Source: a bacterium
GTDB lineage: Bacteria; Bacillota_I; Bacilli_A; Izemoplasmatales; Izemoplasmataceae
Assembly (NCBI GenBank): GCA_018400615.1
Contig: JAGYML010000008.1
Location: 1-34,603, forward strand
Length of the DNA: 34,603 nt
Direction of reading: 5' to 3'
Under the pieces are notes generated by a model that saw only the letters and a program-made list of their open reading frames with translations, made no database searches and was not told the origin of the DNA. Both the position numbers and the translations under genes were made by a program. This document shows positions 6,898-15,515 of this stretch, piece after piece (the first letter of the stretch is position 1; each line of letters opens with the position of its first letter).

Positions 6898-7830
6898 CTA
6901 ACTTTCGTTGACCAACTCATCTTTATACAAATTGAACAATGACATTGGAGCTACTTTGAGATTCTTCTCGATGAGTTCGTATGTAATGTTGTATTCAGAT
7001 TTATTACCTCTTGAAATTGCGTTTGCCATAGCCCGCGCCGCATAGATTTTTGATTGTTTTAAACGGTCCATCTTCAATGATGTGTAACACATAACATAAT
7101 AAAGATGTGTAAGAGTACTGAAGTTTGATTGTCTGATGGAATAGTCTATCCCGCTTTTTGCGATCGATGAAGCTTTATCATATTTTTTTAATCTGGACAA
7201 CAAAATGCTTACAGTTCCATAAATGCCTGGTAGTATATGTCTTGATTCTGAGCTGATATAAATCAAATCGGGCGAGGTCAAAACTTTATTTAAAAGATTC
7301 AATGCCTCGGTTTTTTCGGACTTTACTTCGATTTCTGCAATCAATAAAAGCGAAATGATATCTACGAAATCAAAGCTCTCATAGTGTTGGATTTCGGGAT
7401 AGTTACAAACCGAAGATAGTTTATCCAGGCATTCTCCATCTGAAATTTCCTTCATCGTATGTTGATACCTGATCAAACAATAGTTTAGAAACCTCTCGTT
7501 TTGAATATTGACCAAATTCTCTTTGTTGACCGTTTGAAGTTTTTCGTTGAATTCATTGATTTCATTATTGCATAAATGCATATACATTCTCACTATTTTG
7601 GAATACTCATACCTGTCTTTTTCATTTGCGCTATAGTAAAAATCTTTCATGGATATACCAAGTCTATTGCAAAATGCATCTATCTTTTCATTGGATATGT
7701 TTTGTTCGCCTGAGATTAATCGGCGATAATGTCTTGGTGAACAAATCCCCGTGCAAAATGACTCCACAGTGAAGTTTCGACTTCTTCTAAGATTGTCTAA
7801 ATGATACATGTATAAAATTGATTGCTTCAT
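6898..7830 (-). CDS. HTH (XRE-type) + TPR regulator, Rgg/PlcR-like
   Basis: The 310-residue protein has an N-terminal helix-turn-helix (NFTVESFCTGICSPRHYRRL, then NISNEKIDAFCNRLGISMKD, residues ~18-65). A helical TPR-like region of about 230 residues follows. This is the architecture of the Rgg/PlcR/MutR group, many of which sense short exported peptides; peptide sensing here is inference. The minus-strand ATG at 7830 has GAGG 6-9 bases upstream and an AAGGAG further up. The gene is clearly more AT-rich than the housekeeping genes around it. Together with the divergent secreted protein at 8185 it looks like an acquired cassette. It is unrelated in sequence to the TPR protein at 2459 beyond general layout. 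Confidence 0.72.
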   Translation of the reverse strand: MKQSILYMYHLDNLRRSRNFTVESFCTGICSPRHYRRLISGEQNISNEKIDAFCNRLGISMKDFYYSANEKDRYEYSKIVRMYMHLCNNEINEFNEKLQTVNKENLVNIQNERFLNYCLIRYQHTMKEISDGECLDKLSSVCNYPEIQHYESFDFVDIISLLLIAEIEVKSEKTEALNLLNKVLTSPDLIYISSESRHILPGIYGTVSILLSRLKKYDKASSIAKSGIDYSIRQSNFSTLTHLYYVMCYTSLKMDRLKQSKIYAARAMANAISRGNKSEYNITYELIEKNLKVAPMSLFNLYKDELVNES

Positions 7831-8184
7831 GCTAACGCCTCGTTTCTCCTTAAAACTAAAAACCGGACTACTTTGGTCCTATTTAATTATTTGATGACAT
7901 ATTATAATTCAAATAGGGGTATATAAATAAAAATGTATTGATAGGTTTACTGGTGTCTTATTACATTCAGTGGGAATGTAAAAGAGATAAGTGCATGTGA
8001 GTATCCGCTTCCGAATGTAGATGCACCTGAAACAGCCTCATGCTAATCTTACCACATACTAATTTTAGTTTAAATAATGTTCATGTGAGCTATAGCTAGC
8101 AACTTATAGCAATAAGAGACATATCATACATTAAAAATTTTATACTTATTCTTGTTAATTTAAGACAATATACGGAGGAACTTC
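7831..8184. other. AT-rich divergent intergenic region between regulator and secreted protein
   Basis: No ORF or RNA gene is recognised in these 354 bases. Structures seen are a hairpin TTACATTC-AGTGG-GAATGTAA (7961-7981) without a T tail, and an inverted repeat GCTATA / TATAGC with a 10-base spacer (8089-8110), about 75-95 bases upstream of the 8185 start. There is also a short repeat GGAC / GTCC close to the regulator start. Several TATAAT-like boxes occur, but none has a convincing -35 partner. The region probably holds the promoters of both divergent genes and the regulator's binding sites. Confidence 0.5.
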
Positions 8185-8751
8185 ATGAAAAAATTCATGA
8201 TTAAATTTTTGGCAATTATCTTTCTATTTTTGGTATTAACGTCAGGGAAGGCTGTAGTACTCAATACCTACTTTCCAAATTCAAACTATTTAATAGGAGA
8301 ACATATTAAAATGTACTACGCCAATCAACCCTTTCATAGTATAAATATCGAGGATGTCAAAGTCATTGACAAAGTAAGCTATGCTGACCGACTGGCAGTT
8401 CTGTATGAATTTGAAGAAGAGAAAGACACAAAAGAAGCTATAATCATCTATTCCTTAAGCGAACGAGGAAAACTGATGGGTTCAAAAGGAATTAGAACCA
8501 TAGATAGCCGTTTTTTTGATCCTCTTCATTATAACGATGACATACCGTTCAGAGCTGTAACTGTGGAAGAAGGCTTTAAAGATATATTGTTTATATTCGG
8601 AAATAACGAAGATGGATATACTAAAGCGTCTATTGAACGCTATCTACCGAATGAACACTATGAAATTCCCCTGGAAGATGGATACTTTATGAAGTTTGTT
8701 GATATTGGAAACTTTGATGGTATTAGAGTCGATGTGCATTTTGAGGATTAA
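8185..8751 (+). CDS. Hypothetical secreted or membrane-anchored protein
   Basis: The family is not recognised. The 188-residue protein starts MKKFMIKFLAIIFLFLVLTS, a basic N-terminus plus hydrophobic core of a signal peptide or single anchor. No lipobox Cys is present, so it is either cleaved after the hydrophobic stretch or remains anchored. The remaining ~160 residues are soluble, mixed alpha/beta in appearance, acidic and rich in Tyr and Phe. The ATG has a strong site (GGAGGAA). The gene is AT-rich like the divergent Rgg-like regulator and ends in its own terminator. A natural hypothesis is that it is the regulator's target, but nothing in the sequence proves this. Confidence 0.65.
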   Translation: MKKFMIKFLAIIFLFLVLTSGKAVVLNTYFPNSNYLIGEHIKMYYANQPFHSINIEDVKVIDKVSYADRLAVLYEFEEEKDTKEAIIIYSLSERGKLMGSKGIRTIDSRFFDPLHYNDDIPFRAVTVEEGFKDILFIFGNNEDGYTKASIERYLPNEHYEIPLEDGYFMKFVDIGNFDGIRVDVHFED

Positions 8752-8825
8752 CAAATTCAATTTTAAAACACGGGTGCTTCCTGAGCACTGTGAATAACGA
8801 CAAAGAAAATTCACTTAATATTGAT

Positions 8826-8865
8826 AAGGTAAACGAGTAAACCAATCGTTTACCTTTGTTTTTTA
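8826..8865 (+). terminator. Terminator after the secreted-protein gene
   Basis: A perfect 11-bp stem (AAGGTAAACGA / TCGTTTACCTT) with a 9-base loop is followed by TGTTTTTT. Confidence 0.9.
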
Positions 8866-8901
8866 CAAAGTGAAAACCTAGGGTCTTAAAGCAACAAATG
8901 A

Positions 8902-8930
8902 TTGTGACACACCGCCCTTTATGATATAAT
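8902..8930 (+). promoter_or_regulatory. Promoter of pgsA
   Basis: TTGTGA, a 17-base spacer and an extended -10 (TGATATAAT) lie about 18 bases before the pgsA start. Confidence 0.75.
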
Positions 8931-8948
8931 CAACGCTGAGGTGACGCT

Positions 8949-9485
8949 ATGAATCTACCAAACAAACTGACTGTATTAAGGGTGCTTTTCATCCCCTTGA
9001 TGGTCGCACTATATTATCTTGACCCTGCGAAAGAAAGCCTTAACTGGTATTCTTACTTGATTGCAGGGCTTTTCGTACTCGCAAGCTTTACGGACTTTCT
9101 CGATGGGTATCTGGCAAGAAAACACAACCTGATTACCACGTTCGGAAAATTCCTGGATCCGCTCGCAGACAAACTGCTTGTGATGTTTGCCCTTTTACTC
9201 CTGATGGATATAAACATCATTCCCATGTGGATTGTTCTCGTCATTCTTTCAAGAGAATTCATCGTGACTGGCGTGAGACTTGTAGCCATGGATGAAGGCA
9301 GAGTGATTGCAGCGTCCAAACTGGGCAAATACAAGACCGCTTCAACCATGATTGCGCTTATTTTACTGCTCGTTCACATTGAACTCGCAGGCCTCATCAT
9401 TTTATATGTAGGTGTGGCGCTTACCGTAATCTCAGGGTTCGAATACGTCTACAAGAATAGACAGATTTTAACGGAAACGAAATAA
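8949..9485 (+). CDS. pgsA: CDP-diacylglycerol--glycerol-3-phosphate 3-phosphatidyltransferase
   Basis: This 178-residue membrane enzyme transfers a phosphatidyl group from CDP-diacylglycerol to glycerol-3-phosphate, the committed step to phosphatidylglycerol. The CDP-alcohol phosphotransferase signature (DG-x2-AR-x8-G-x3-D-x3-D) is complete: DGYLARKHN, then GKFLDPLADK. Four to five hydrophobic segments and the length fit PgsA. The ATG follows a GAGGTG site. It lies directly upstream of recA, as in many Gram-positive genomes, with 67 bases between them and no terminator, so some readthrough into recA is likely. cinA, often placed between these two genes, is missing here. Confidence 0.92.
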   Translation: MNLPNKLTVLRVLFIPLMVALYYLDPAKESLNWYSYLIAGLFVLASFTDFLDGYLARKHNLITTFGKFLDPLADKLLVMFALLLLMDINIIPMWIVLVILSREFIVTGVRLVAMDEGRVIAASKLGKYKTASTMIALILLLVHIELAGLIILYVGVALTVISGFEYVYKNRQILTETK

Positions 9486-9516
9486 AAAAAGAAAAACACG
9501 ACAATGAACACTATCA

Positions 9517-9522
9517 TATAAT
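9517..9522 (+). promoter_or_regulatory. Possible -10 box of recA
   Basis: A TATAAT hexamer lies 30 bases before the recA start. No -35 hexamer close to TTGACA is found at 16-18 bases, and no GAAC-N4-GTTC LexA/DinR box is visible between pgsA and recA. Confidence 0.4.
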
Positions 9523-9552
9523 TGAGACTGTTTATTTAAGGAGGCGTCAACG

Positions 9553-10554
9553 TTGGCAAAAACTAAAAAAGACGAACGCGAAAAAGCACTGAACCAGGCA
9601 ATGAAAGATATTGAAAAGGATCATGGGAAAGGCTCCGTCATGCTTCTTGGTGACGAAGGGGCAATCAGGGATGTGGAATCCATTCCAAGTGGGTCCCTCG
9701 CACTTGATGAAGCTCTTGGTATAGGAGGCTACCCAAGAGGACGTATCGTGGAAATGTATGGACCCGAATCCTCAGGGAAGACCACATTTGCCTTGCACGC
9801 CATTGCGTCCGCACAGAAAAATGGCGGGTACGCTGCATTCATCGATGCGGAGCACGCACTCGATCCGACTTACGCAAAAGCACTCGGTGTCGATACGGAC
9901 AACTTGATCATTTCACAACCCGATACAGGAGAACAAGCTCTTGAAATCACTGAAGCACTCATCAGAAGTGGCGCCATCGACATCGTCGTCATCGACAGTG
10001 TCGCAGCCCTCGTACCAGAAGCGGAAATCAGAGGCGACATGGGAAGCTCACACGTAGGCCTTCAGGCACGTCTGATGTCTCAGGCGATGCGCAAGCTTTC
10101 AGGTGCCATCTCAAAATCATTCACCACAGCCATCTTCATCAACCAGATTCGTGAAAAAGTCGGTGTCATGTTCGGAAGTCCTGAAACCACACCAGGTGGA
10201 CGCGCACTCAAGTTCTACAGTTCCATTCGTGTAGAAATCAGACGCAGTGAGCAACTCAAGATAGGGAACGACATCGTTGGAAACCGCACCAAAATCAAAG
10301 TTGTCAAAAATAAAATGGCCCCTCCGTTCAAACGAAGCGAAGTCGACCTTGTGTATGGCGAAGGTATTTCAAGACCAGGAGAAATCCTTGATCTTGCCGT
10401 AGAAAATGAACTTGTTAAGAAAAGCGGTTCCTGGTTCTCTTATGAGGATAATAAAATCGGCCAGGGAAGAGAAAACGTCAAACAATATTTGAAAGAACAC
10501 CCGGACCTTCTTGACAGCCTTGAAAAACAGATTCGTGAACTTATGCACATATAA
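9553..10554 (+). CDS. recA: Recombinase RecA
   Basis: The 333-residue RecA forms ATP-dependent filaments on single-stranded DNA for homologous recombination and SOS induction. Walker A is GPESSGKT (residues 70-77). The Walker B region ([17 protein letters not shown]), the loop L1/L2 regions ([37 protein letters not shown]) and the C-terminal lobe are all intact. The start is TTG, with a strong AAGGAGG site at good spacing. The acidic C-terminal tail is short compared with many RecA proteins. A terminator follows. Confidence 0.97.
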   Translation: MAKTKKDEREKALNQAMKDIEKDHGKGSVMLLGDEGAIRDVESIPSGSLALDEALGIGGYPRGRIVEMYGPESSGKTTFALHAIASAQKNGGYAAFIDAEHALDPTYAKALGVDTDNLIISQPDTGEQALEITEALIRSGAIDIVVIDSVAALVPEAEIRGDMGSSHVGLQARLMSQAMRKLSGAISKSFTTAIFINQIREKVGVMFGSPETTPGGRALKFYSSIRVEIRRSEQLKIGNDIVGNRTKIKVVKNKMAPPFKRSEVDLVYGEGISRPGEILDLAVENELVKKSGSWFSYEDNKIGQGRENVKQYLKEHPDLLDSLEKQIRELMHI

Positions 10555-10558
10555 TTCG

Positions 10559-10588
10559 AACCGTCCGCGCATTGCGGATGGTTTTTGT
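10559..10588 (+). terminator. Terminator of recA
   Basis: The stem AACCGTCCGC / GCGGATGGTT (10 pairs including one G-T) has a 5-base loop and a T-rich tail. Confidence 0.88.
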
Positions 10589-10619
10589 CTATTTAAAGCC
10601 AATGGAAATGGGATTATGT

Positions 10620-10649
10620 TTGACTTTCTAAGCGTCTCTACGGTATAAT
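10620..10649 (+). promoter_or_regulatory. Promoter of rny
   Basis: TTGACT, an 18-base spacer and TATAAT are seen. The predicted leader before the rny start is long, roughly 90 bases and AT-rich, with no riboswitch-like structure that I recognise. Confidence 0.7.
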
Positions 10650-10748
10650 AATTAAGTACACTTTATTCTACTCGTATTATTTATAATTATTGAACAACGA
10701 CTTATGTGTTAAATATAGTTGCACACATCATGAAACGGAGGAATTAAT

Positions 10749-12311
10749 ATGGAAACTGGTATATTAATCGTCTCCGGTTTGCTACTTTTAATCATCGGAA
10801 TTGCAGCTGGCATCATTGCCCGTGCAATACTCGTTGAAAAAGGTTTTGACAAAGCTCAGGCTCAAGCGAAAAAGATTATTGATGACGCACAAAAAACGGC
10901 AGAACAAAACAAAAAAGAAACGATTCTTGAAACGAAACAGGAAGTTCACTCATTAAGAGTAGACGCCGATAAGGAAATCAAAGAACGTAAACAGGAAGTC
11001 ACGAAATTAGAGCAAAAGCTCTTTGAACGTGAGAAGATTCTTGATAACCGTTCATCAAATCTTGATAAACGCGAAAGCAATATCGATCGCAAAGAAGAAT
11101 CGATTGAGCAACGTAAGGAAGCTTTAAGCGAACAGGAAAGCAAACTGGACCGATTGGTCAACGAACAAAACGAACGCTTGCAAGAAATCGCAGGATATTC
11201 TGTGGAGGAAGCACAAAAACTCATTTTCAAACGGGTAGAAGATGAAATGGGTCGCGAAATCGCACAGTTTATCAAGGACGAAGAAGAAAAAGCAAAATCA
11301 GAAGCTGACAAGACAGCCCGCGAACTTATGGCAAACGCCATGGAAAAATATGCGCAGGATGTTACCAGCGAACGTACAGTAAGTGTCGTGAACCTTCCCA
11401 GTGACGACATGAAAGGCCGAATCATTGGCCGTGAAGGTAGAAACATACGTACCATTGAAGCTTTGACAGGGGTGGATCTCATCATTGACGATACCCCAGA
11501 AGCCGTAGTACTTTCAGGTTTTGATCCCATCAGACGTGAAATCGCCAAACGCTCACTTGAAGCACTTGTGAGTGATGGCCGCATCCATCCGGGCCGCATT
11601 GAAGAAATTGTAGAAAAAATGCGATTGGAAGTGGACCGTTTCATTCGAGACAAGGGTGAAGAAGCCGTATTTGAAGTTGGAATTGGAAAAGTTCATCCCG
11701 ATCTCGTCAAGTACCTCGGTAGATTGCATTTCCGTACCAGTTACGGGCAAAATGTCTTAAGACACTCAGTTGAGTGTGCATTCCTTACAGGCAAGCTTGC
11801 CGTTGAACTCGGCCAGGATGAAATCCTAGCCCGTCGTGCAGCTTTGTTGCATGATATCGGGAAAGCCGTCGACCATGAAATCGAAGGTTCACACGTAGAC
11901 ATCGGCTACAACCTTGCCAAACGCTACAACGAGCCTGAAGAAGTCCTTGATGCCATTCATTCTCATCACGGAGACAACCAGGCTACCACCATCATCGCAG
12001 AGCTCGTAGCTGCGAGTGACGCACTGAGTGCCGCTAGACCTGGTGCAAGAAGTGAATCACTTGATAACTACATCAAGCGTCTTGAACACCTTGAGAAAAT
12101 CTCAGGCGACTTCGAAGGCGTTGAACAGGCTTATGCCATTCAGGCGGGTCGCGAAGTACGTGTCCTTGTTAAACCTGATAAGATTGATGATACCATGGCG
12201 CATAAACTTGCGCGTGACATCAAGGCCCAGATTGAGGAACAGCTCTCATATCCGGGAACCATCAAAGTCACTGTCGTAAGAGAAACACGCGCACAGGACA
12301 TCGCTAAATAA
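10749..12311 (+). CDS. rny: Ribonuclease Y
   Basis: The 520-residue membrane-bound endoribonuclease starts bulk mRNA decay in Gram-positive bacteria. Its domains appear in the standard order: one N-terminal transmembrane helix (residues ~5-26); a long charged coiled coil (~30-170, heavy in Glu, Lys, Arg and Gln); a KH domain with [12 protein letters not shown] (~223-234); an HD domain with the metal-binding LLHDIGKA (~365-372); and a C-terminal domain. The ATG follows CGGAGGA. It has its own promoter and terminator. Genes further down include ymdB and ricA, whose product is known to work with RNase Y in Bacillus. Confidence 0.97.
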   Translation: METGILIVSGLLLLIIGIAAGIIARAILVEKGFDKAQAQAKKIIDDAQKTAEQNKKETILETKQEVHSLRVDADKEIKERKQEVTKLEQKLFEREKILDNRSSNLDKRESNIDRKEESIEQRKEALSEQESKLDRLVNEQNERLQEIAGYSVEEAQKLIFKRVEDEMGREIAQFIKDEEEKAKSEADKTARELMANAMEKYAQDVTSERTVSVVNLPSDDMKGRIIGREGRNIRTIEALTGVDLIIDDTPEAVVLSGFDPIRREIAKRSLEALVSDGRIHPGRIEEIVEKMRLEVDRFIRDKGEEAVFEVGIGKVHPDLVKYLGRLHFRTSYGQNVLRHSVECAFLTGKLAVELGQDEILARRAALLHDIGKAVDHEIEGSHVDIGYNLAKRYNEPEEVLDAIHSHHGDNQATTIIAELVAASDALSAARPGARSESLDNYIKRLEHLEKISGDFEGVEQAYAIQAGREVRVLVKPDKIDDTMAHKLARDIKAQIEEQLSYPGTIKVTVVRETRAQDIAK

Positions 12312-12314
12312 ACA

Positions 12315-12343
12315 AAAAAGCCTTCCTTTTTGGAAGGCTTTTT
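12315..12343 (+). terminator. Terminator/attenuator between rny and the NUDIX-ymdB-miaB-ricA genes
   Basis: The perfect stem AAAAAGCCTTCC / GGAAGGCTTTTT with a T5 loop has A/T tracts on both sides. It ends only 14 bases before the NUDIX start, with no separate promoter visible after it, so it may act as a partial terminator that sets the expression of the following genes. Confidence 0.85.
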
Positions 12344-12357
12344 AGAAGGTGAAACTC

Positions 12358-12879
12358 ATGGAATACTTTGACATTTACGATAAATACGGAAACTTTTTGC
12401 ATAAGACGGCTTTAAGAGGTACACCACTGAATCCTGGAGAATACTTTATGGTCATTCATGTATGGATTGAAAGGGAAGATGGGCGTTTTCTGATTCAAAG
12501 ACGCGCTAAGAAAACCGATCCCGTTCCTCATCAATGGGCCATTACCAGCGGTGTAACCTCACAAGGTGAGACTCCCTTGGAAGGGGCCATCCGCGAAGTA
12601 CATGAAGAACTCGGTCTAACACTTGATAGTAAGGATCTTGAAGATCGCGCCCGCATCGTTTCACACGATGAGAGCTACCACACCATCACCCATGTCTATC
12701 ATACCTTCAAAGCCCCAAAAATTGATGAGCTCAGGTATCAGAAAATCGAAGTGCTCGACGCGAAGTATGTGACACTTCCTGAGATCAAATCCATGATTGA
12801 AAAAGGAGAGTTTTGGAACTATCCCGAGCTCTTGGACGAAGAAAACTATTTTTCCATTCTAGAAAGAGGCTCCTTATGA
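12358..12879 (+). CDS. NUDIX hydrolase
   Basis: The 173-residue protein contains a perfect NUDIX box (G-x5-E-x7-REVxEExGU): GVTSQGE, then REVHEELGL, around residues 66-88. Such enzymes hydrolyse nucleoside diphosphates linked to another group. The region before the box (EYFMVIHVWIEREDGRFLIQ, then HQWAITSGVTSQGE) resembles the YfcD/IDI-like branch, but the substrate cannot be named. The ATG at 12358 with AAGGTG at proper spacing is preferred over the GTG at 12349, which would lie inside that ribosome binding site. It overlaps ymdB by four bases (ATGA), so the two are translationally coupled. Confidence 0.85.
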   Translation: MEYFDIYDKYGNFLHKTALRGTPLNPGEYFMVIHVWIEREDGRFLIQRRAKKTDPVPHQWAITSGVTSQGETPLEGAIREVHEELGLTLDSKDLEDRARIVSHDESYHTITHVYHTFKAPKIDELRYQKIEVLDAKYVTLPEIKSMIEKGEFWNYPELLDEENYFSILERGSL

Positions 12880-13634
12880 ATATACTCTATCTTGGAGACG
12901 TTTATGGTGAACAAGGCATTAAAGCGATTGAGAAATTTTTGCCGAAAGTAAAGGCGGCGCACCCTTATGACTTCCTAATCATCAACGGGGAAAACGTATC
13001 GGGTGGGGTTGGCATAACCAAAGAGGATTACCAGCGACTCATGGACTTCAAGGCGCACGTCATCACCCTTGGTAACCACGCCTTCAGCAAAAGTGAACTC
13101 TTTGACTATATTGACAAGGCTAAAATCGTAAGGCCGCTCAACTACCCTGAAGGGGCACCCGGTACGGGTGTGCTCACCATCAATTACAATGGTACGAAAG
13201 TCGCCGTCATGCAAGTGATGGGACGCATTTTCATGCGTGACCCACTTGAAAATCCCTTCAGAGTCCTTGATGAAACCCTTGAAGCCGTTGAAGCCGACAT
13301 CAAGATACTCGACATTCACGGCGAAGCCACCAGTGAGAAGCTCGCGCTTGGTCATTACGTCGATGGGCGTGTGGACGCCGCTTTAGGCACCCACACCCAT
13401 GTTCAGACCAACGATGCGATGACACTACCCGGAGGCACCATGTACATGACGGACATCGGCATGTGCGGGGCACTTTACGGGATTCTTGGGGCGGATAGGC
13501 AAACAATACTGGACAGATTCACGACCGGTCTTCCCATCCGCATGAAACCTGAAACCTCGCGTGCTCTTCAACTAAACGGCGCACTAATCGATACGGATAA
13601 AAGAACCATTCAAACCATCGCTTATCGCGATTAA
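12876..13634 (+). CDS. ymdB: YmdB-type metallophosphoesterase (TIGR00282 family)
   Basis: The 252-residue protein begins MNILYLGDVYGEQGIKAI and carries the family's metal-binding blocks: GDVYG, NGENVSGG, LGNHAF and THTHVQTND. In Bacillus subtilis YmdB is a cyclic nucleotide phosphodiesterase that influences biofilm and motility gene expression and is encoded next to rny, the same neighbourhood as here. Homologues also occur in Mollicutes. The start ATG at 12876 overlaps the NUDIX stop and has a GAGG site. The track start at 12813 lies inside the NUDIX gene and is rejected. Confidence 0.92.
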   Translation: MNILYLGDVYGEQGIKAIEKFLPKVKAAHPYDFLIINGENVSGGVGITKEDYQRLMDFKAHVITLGNHAFSKSELFDYIDKAKIVRPLNYPEGAPGTGVLTINYNGTKVAVMQVMGRIFMRDPLENPFRVLDETLEAVEADIKILDIHGEATSEKLALGHYVDGRVDAALGTHTHVQTNDAMTLPGGTMYMTDIGMCGALYGILGADRQTILDRFTTGLPIRMKPETSRALQLNGALIDTDKRTIQTIAYRD

Positions 13635-13644
13635 GGAGCCCATT

Positions 13645-14031
13645 ATGAAACCTGAAATCAACCTCATTACCATTTGGACAGACGATATTCCCACCATGAG
13701 AAGATTTTATGGCACCGTCCTGGGATTCAAAATCAAAAGCGATCTGGGTGAATACGTCGAATTTGAAAGTTCGAACGTCCGTTTTTCGCTATGTAAAAGA
13801 ACTGTCATGAAAGAAGAAAGTCCTGAATTCATCAAACCGAGATCCGGTCAGTCATTCGAACTTGCTTTCCCCTGTGAAAACGAGAAGGACGTTGATGAAT
13901 CCTACAGACATCTGGTTGAGAATGGTGCAGGTGTCGTCCAGCCCCCAAAAAACATGCCCTGGAACCAAAGAACGGCGCTTTTCAAAGACCCCGATGGCAA
14001 CATTCACGAATTATTCTGCGACTTGACTTAG
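13645..14031 (+). CDS. VOC (glyoxalase/bleomycin-resistance fold) protein
   Basis: The 128-residue protein has the two beta-alpha-beta-beta-beta modules of the vicinal-oxygen-chelate superfamily: NLITIWTDDIPTMRRFYGTV, LGFKIKSDLGEYVEF, and the C-terminal FKDPDGNIHELFC, whose Glu is the usual metal ligand. The substrate is unknown; members include lactoylglutathione lyases, dioxygenases and resistance proteins. A strong AAGGAG site precedes the ATG, 10 bases after ymdB, so it probably belongs to the same transcript. It is not part of the Bacillus version of this cluster. Confidence 0.82.
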   Translation: MKPEINLITIWTDDIPTMRRFYGTVLGFKIKSDLGEYVEFESSNVRFSLCKRTVMKEESPEFIKPRSGQSFELAFPCENEKDVDESYRHLVENGAGVVQPPKNMPWNQRTALFKDPDGNIHELFCDLT

Positions 14032-14060
14032 TCGTCCACATACTCTTAAAGGTGATACTT

Positions 14061-15515
14061 ATGAAAGATAAAGATTATTCTAAATATTTCAAAACCCCTT
14101 CGGTGAAACAAGCGAGGAAACGTACATTCACTGAAGTTTCCAAGGAAGAATACGGTGTTCCGACACATTTAAAAGACATCGCAAAAGGCAAGAAATATAA
14201 AATCCAAACCTATGGATGTCAGGCGAATGAAGCAGACAGCGAAAACATAAAAGGCATCCTTGAAACACTCGGCTACAGTGAAACCGAAGACGAAGCCATG
14301 GCGGACTTCATTCTTCTTAACACCTGTGCCATCCGTGAAAACGCCGAGAACAGAGTCTTCGGTGAACTCGGAAGACTCAAAAAATACAAACGCCACAACC
14401 CTGATCTTCTTTTAGGCATTTCAGGCTGCATGCCGCAGGAAGAAAAGGTCGTCAACAAACTCCTGAAAAGCTATCCATACGTCGATCTTGTTTTTGGGAC
14501 CCACAACATAGACAAGCTTCCCACCTATATTGAAACCGCCCTCTTCAACAAGGAACGCGTTGTCGAAGTCTTCAGTGAAGAAGGACGCGTCGTGGAGAAC
14601 ATGCCTAGAAAAAGAAACCATCCCTACAAGGCATGGGTCAATATCATGTATGGCTGCGATGAATTTTGCACCTACTGCATTGTGCCCTATACCAGAGGGA
14701 CCGAACGCTCCCGTTCGCCTGAAGACATCATAGAAGAAGTGAAGTACCTAAAAGATGAAGGCTACAAGGAAGTTACCTTGCTTGGTCAAAATGTCAATGC
14801 GTATGGACGCGATTTCAAACACAAACCCTATTCGTTTGCAAACCTTCTCGAAGAGCTCGCACTTACAGGCATTGAAAGAATCCGGTTTCAGACCTCACAT
14901 CCAAATGACTTCGATGAAGCGAGTGTACAAATGATTGGAAAATACGACAACCTCATGCCTCATATTCACTTGCCGGTTCAGTCTGGCAGTGACGAAGTAT
15001 TGAAACGTATGAACCGCAAATACACAAAACAGCGCATCTTCGATTTGGTTGATCAGATGCGCACCCATATTCCAGGCGTGTCAATCACAACTGATCTTAT
15101 CGTAGGCTTTCCCGGTGAGAGCGAAGCACACTTTGAAGACACCCTCGACATGGTGAAAAAAGTAGGCTTTGAAGGCGCCTTTACCTTTATCTTCTCCCCA
15201 CGAGAAGGCACACCGGCGGCAAATTTCGAAGATCCAACGCCAGTAGAGGAAAAGAGAAAACGTCTTGCGCACCTCAATGAAATCATCAATGAAGGCTTTG
15301 CGAAAGGACACAAACGTTTTGAAGGAGAGATTGTGAAGGTCCTGATCGAAGGTGAAAGCAAAAACAATTCTGAGGTCTTGGCAGGCTATAGCGAACACTT
15401 CAAAGTTGTCAATGTGCGTGGTGACAAAAGCCTCATCGGAAAAATCGTTCCCGTAAAAGTCACCAACGCTAAAACCTGGTTTTTGGAGGGTGAACTCGTT
15501 GAAAGCACTCGATAA
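14061..15515 (+). CDS. miaB: tRNA-2-methylthio-N6-dimethylallyladenosine synthase MiaB
   Basis: The 484-residue radical-SAM methylthiotransferase converts i6A37 to ms2i6A37 in tRNAs reading UNN codons. The N-terminal domain holds the three cysteines of the second cluster (TYGCQANEADSE, LNTCAIRENAENR, ISGCMPQEE). The radical SAM CxxxCxxC motif is CDEFCTYC (C199, C203, C206), and a TRAM RNA-binding domain ends the protein. The ATG at 14061 with AAAGGTG is chosen over the GTG at 14052. Its partner MiaA is encoded in the same window (21440-22336). The gene overlaps ricA. Confidence 0.96.
   Translation: MKDKDYSKYFKTPSVKQARKRTFTEVSKEEYGVPTHLKDIAKGKKYKIQTYGCQANEADSENIKGILETLGYSETEDEAMADFILLNTCAIRENAENRVFGELGRLKKYKRHNPDLLLGISGCMPQEEKVVNKLLKSYPYVDLVFGTHNIDKLPTYIETALFNKERVVEVFSEEGRVVENMPRKRNHPYKAWVNIMYGCDEFCTYCIVPYTRGTERSRSPEDIIEEVKYLKDEGYKEVTLLGQNVNAYGRDFKHKPYSFANLLEELALTGIERIRFQTSHPNDFDEASVQMIGKYDNLMPHIHLPVQSGSDEVLKRMNRKYTKQRIFDLVDQMRTHIPGVSITTDLIVGFPGESEAHFEDTLDMVKKVGFEGAFTFIFSPREGTPAANFEDPTPVEEKRKRLAHLNEIINEGFAKGHKRFEGEIVKVLIEGESKNNSEVLAGYSEHFKVVNVRGDKSLIGKIVPVKVTNAKTWFLEGELVESTR

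Noticed and set aside
10946-11653. 235-residue minus-strand ORF inside rny
   Set aside because: Extremely rich in Ser, Arg and Leu with no family motif. It is the antisense shadow of the coiled-coil coding region of RNase Y.
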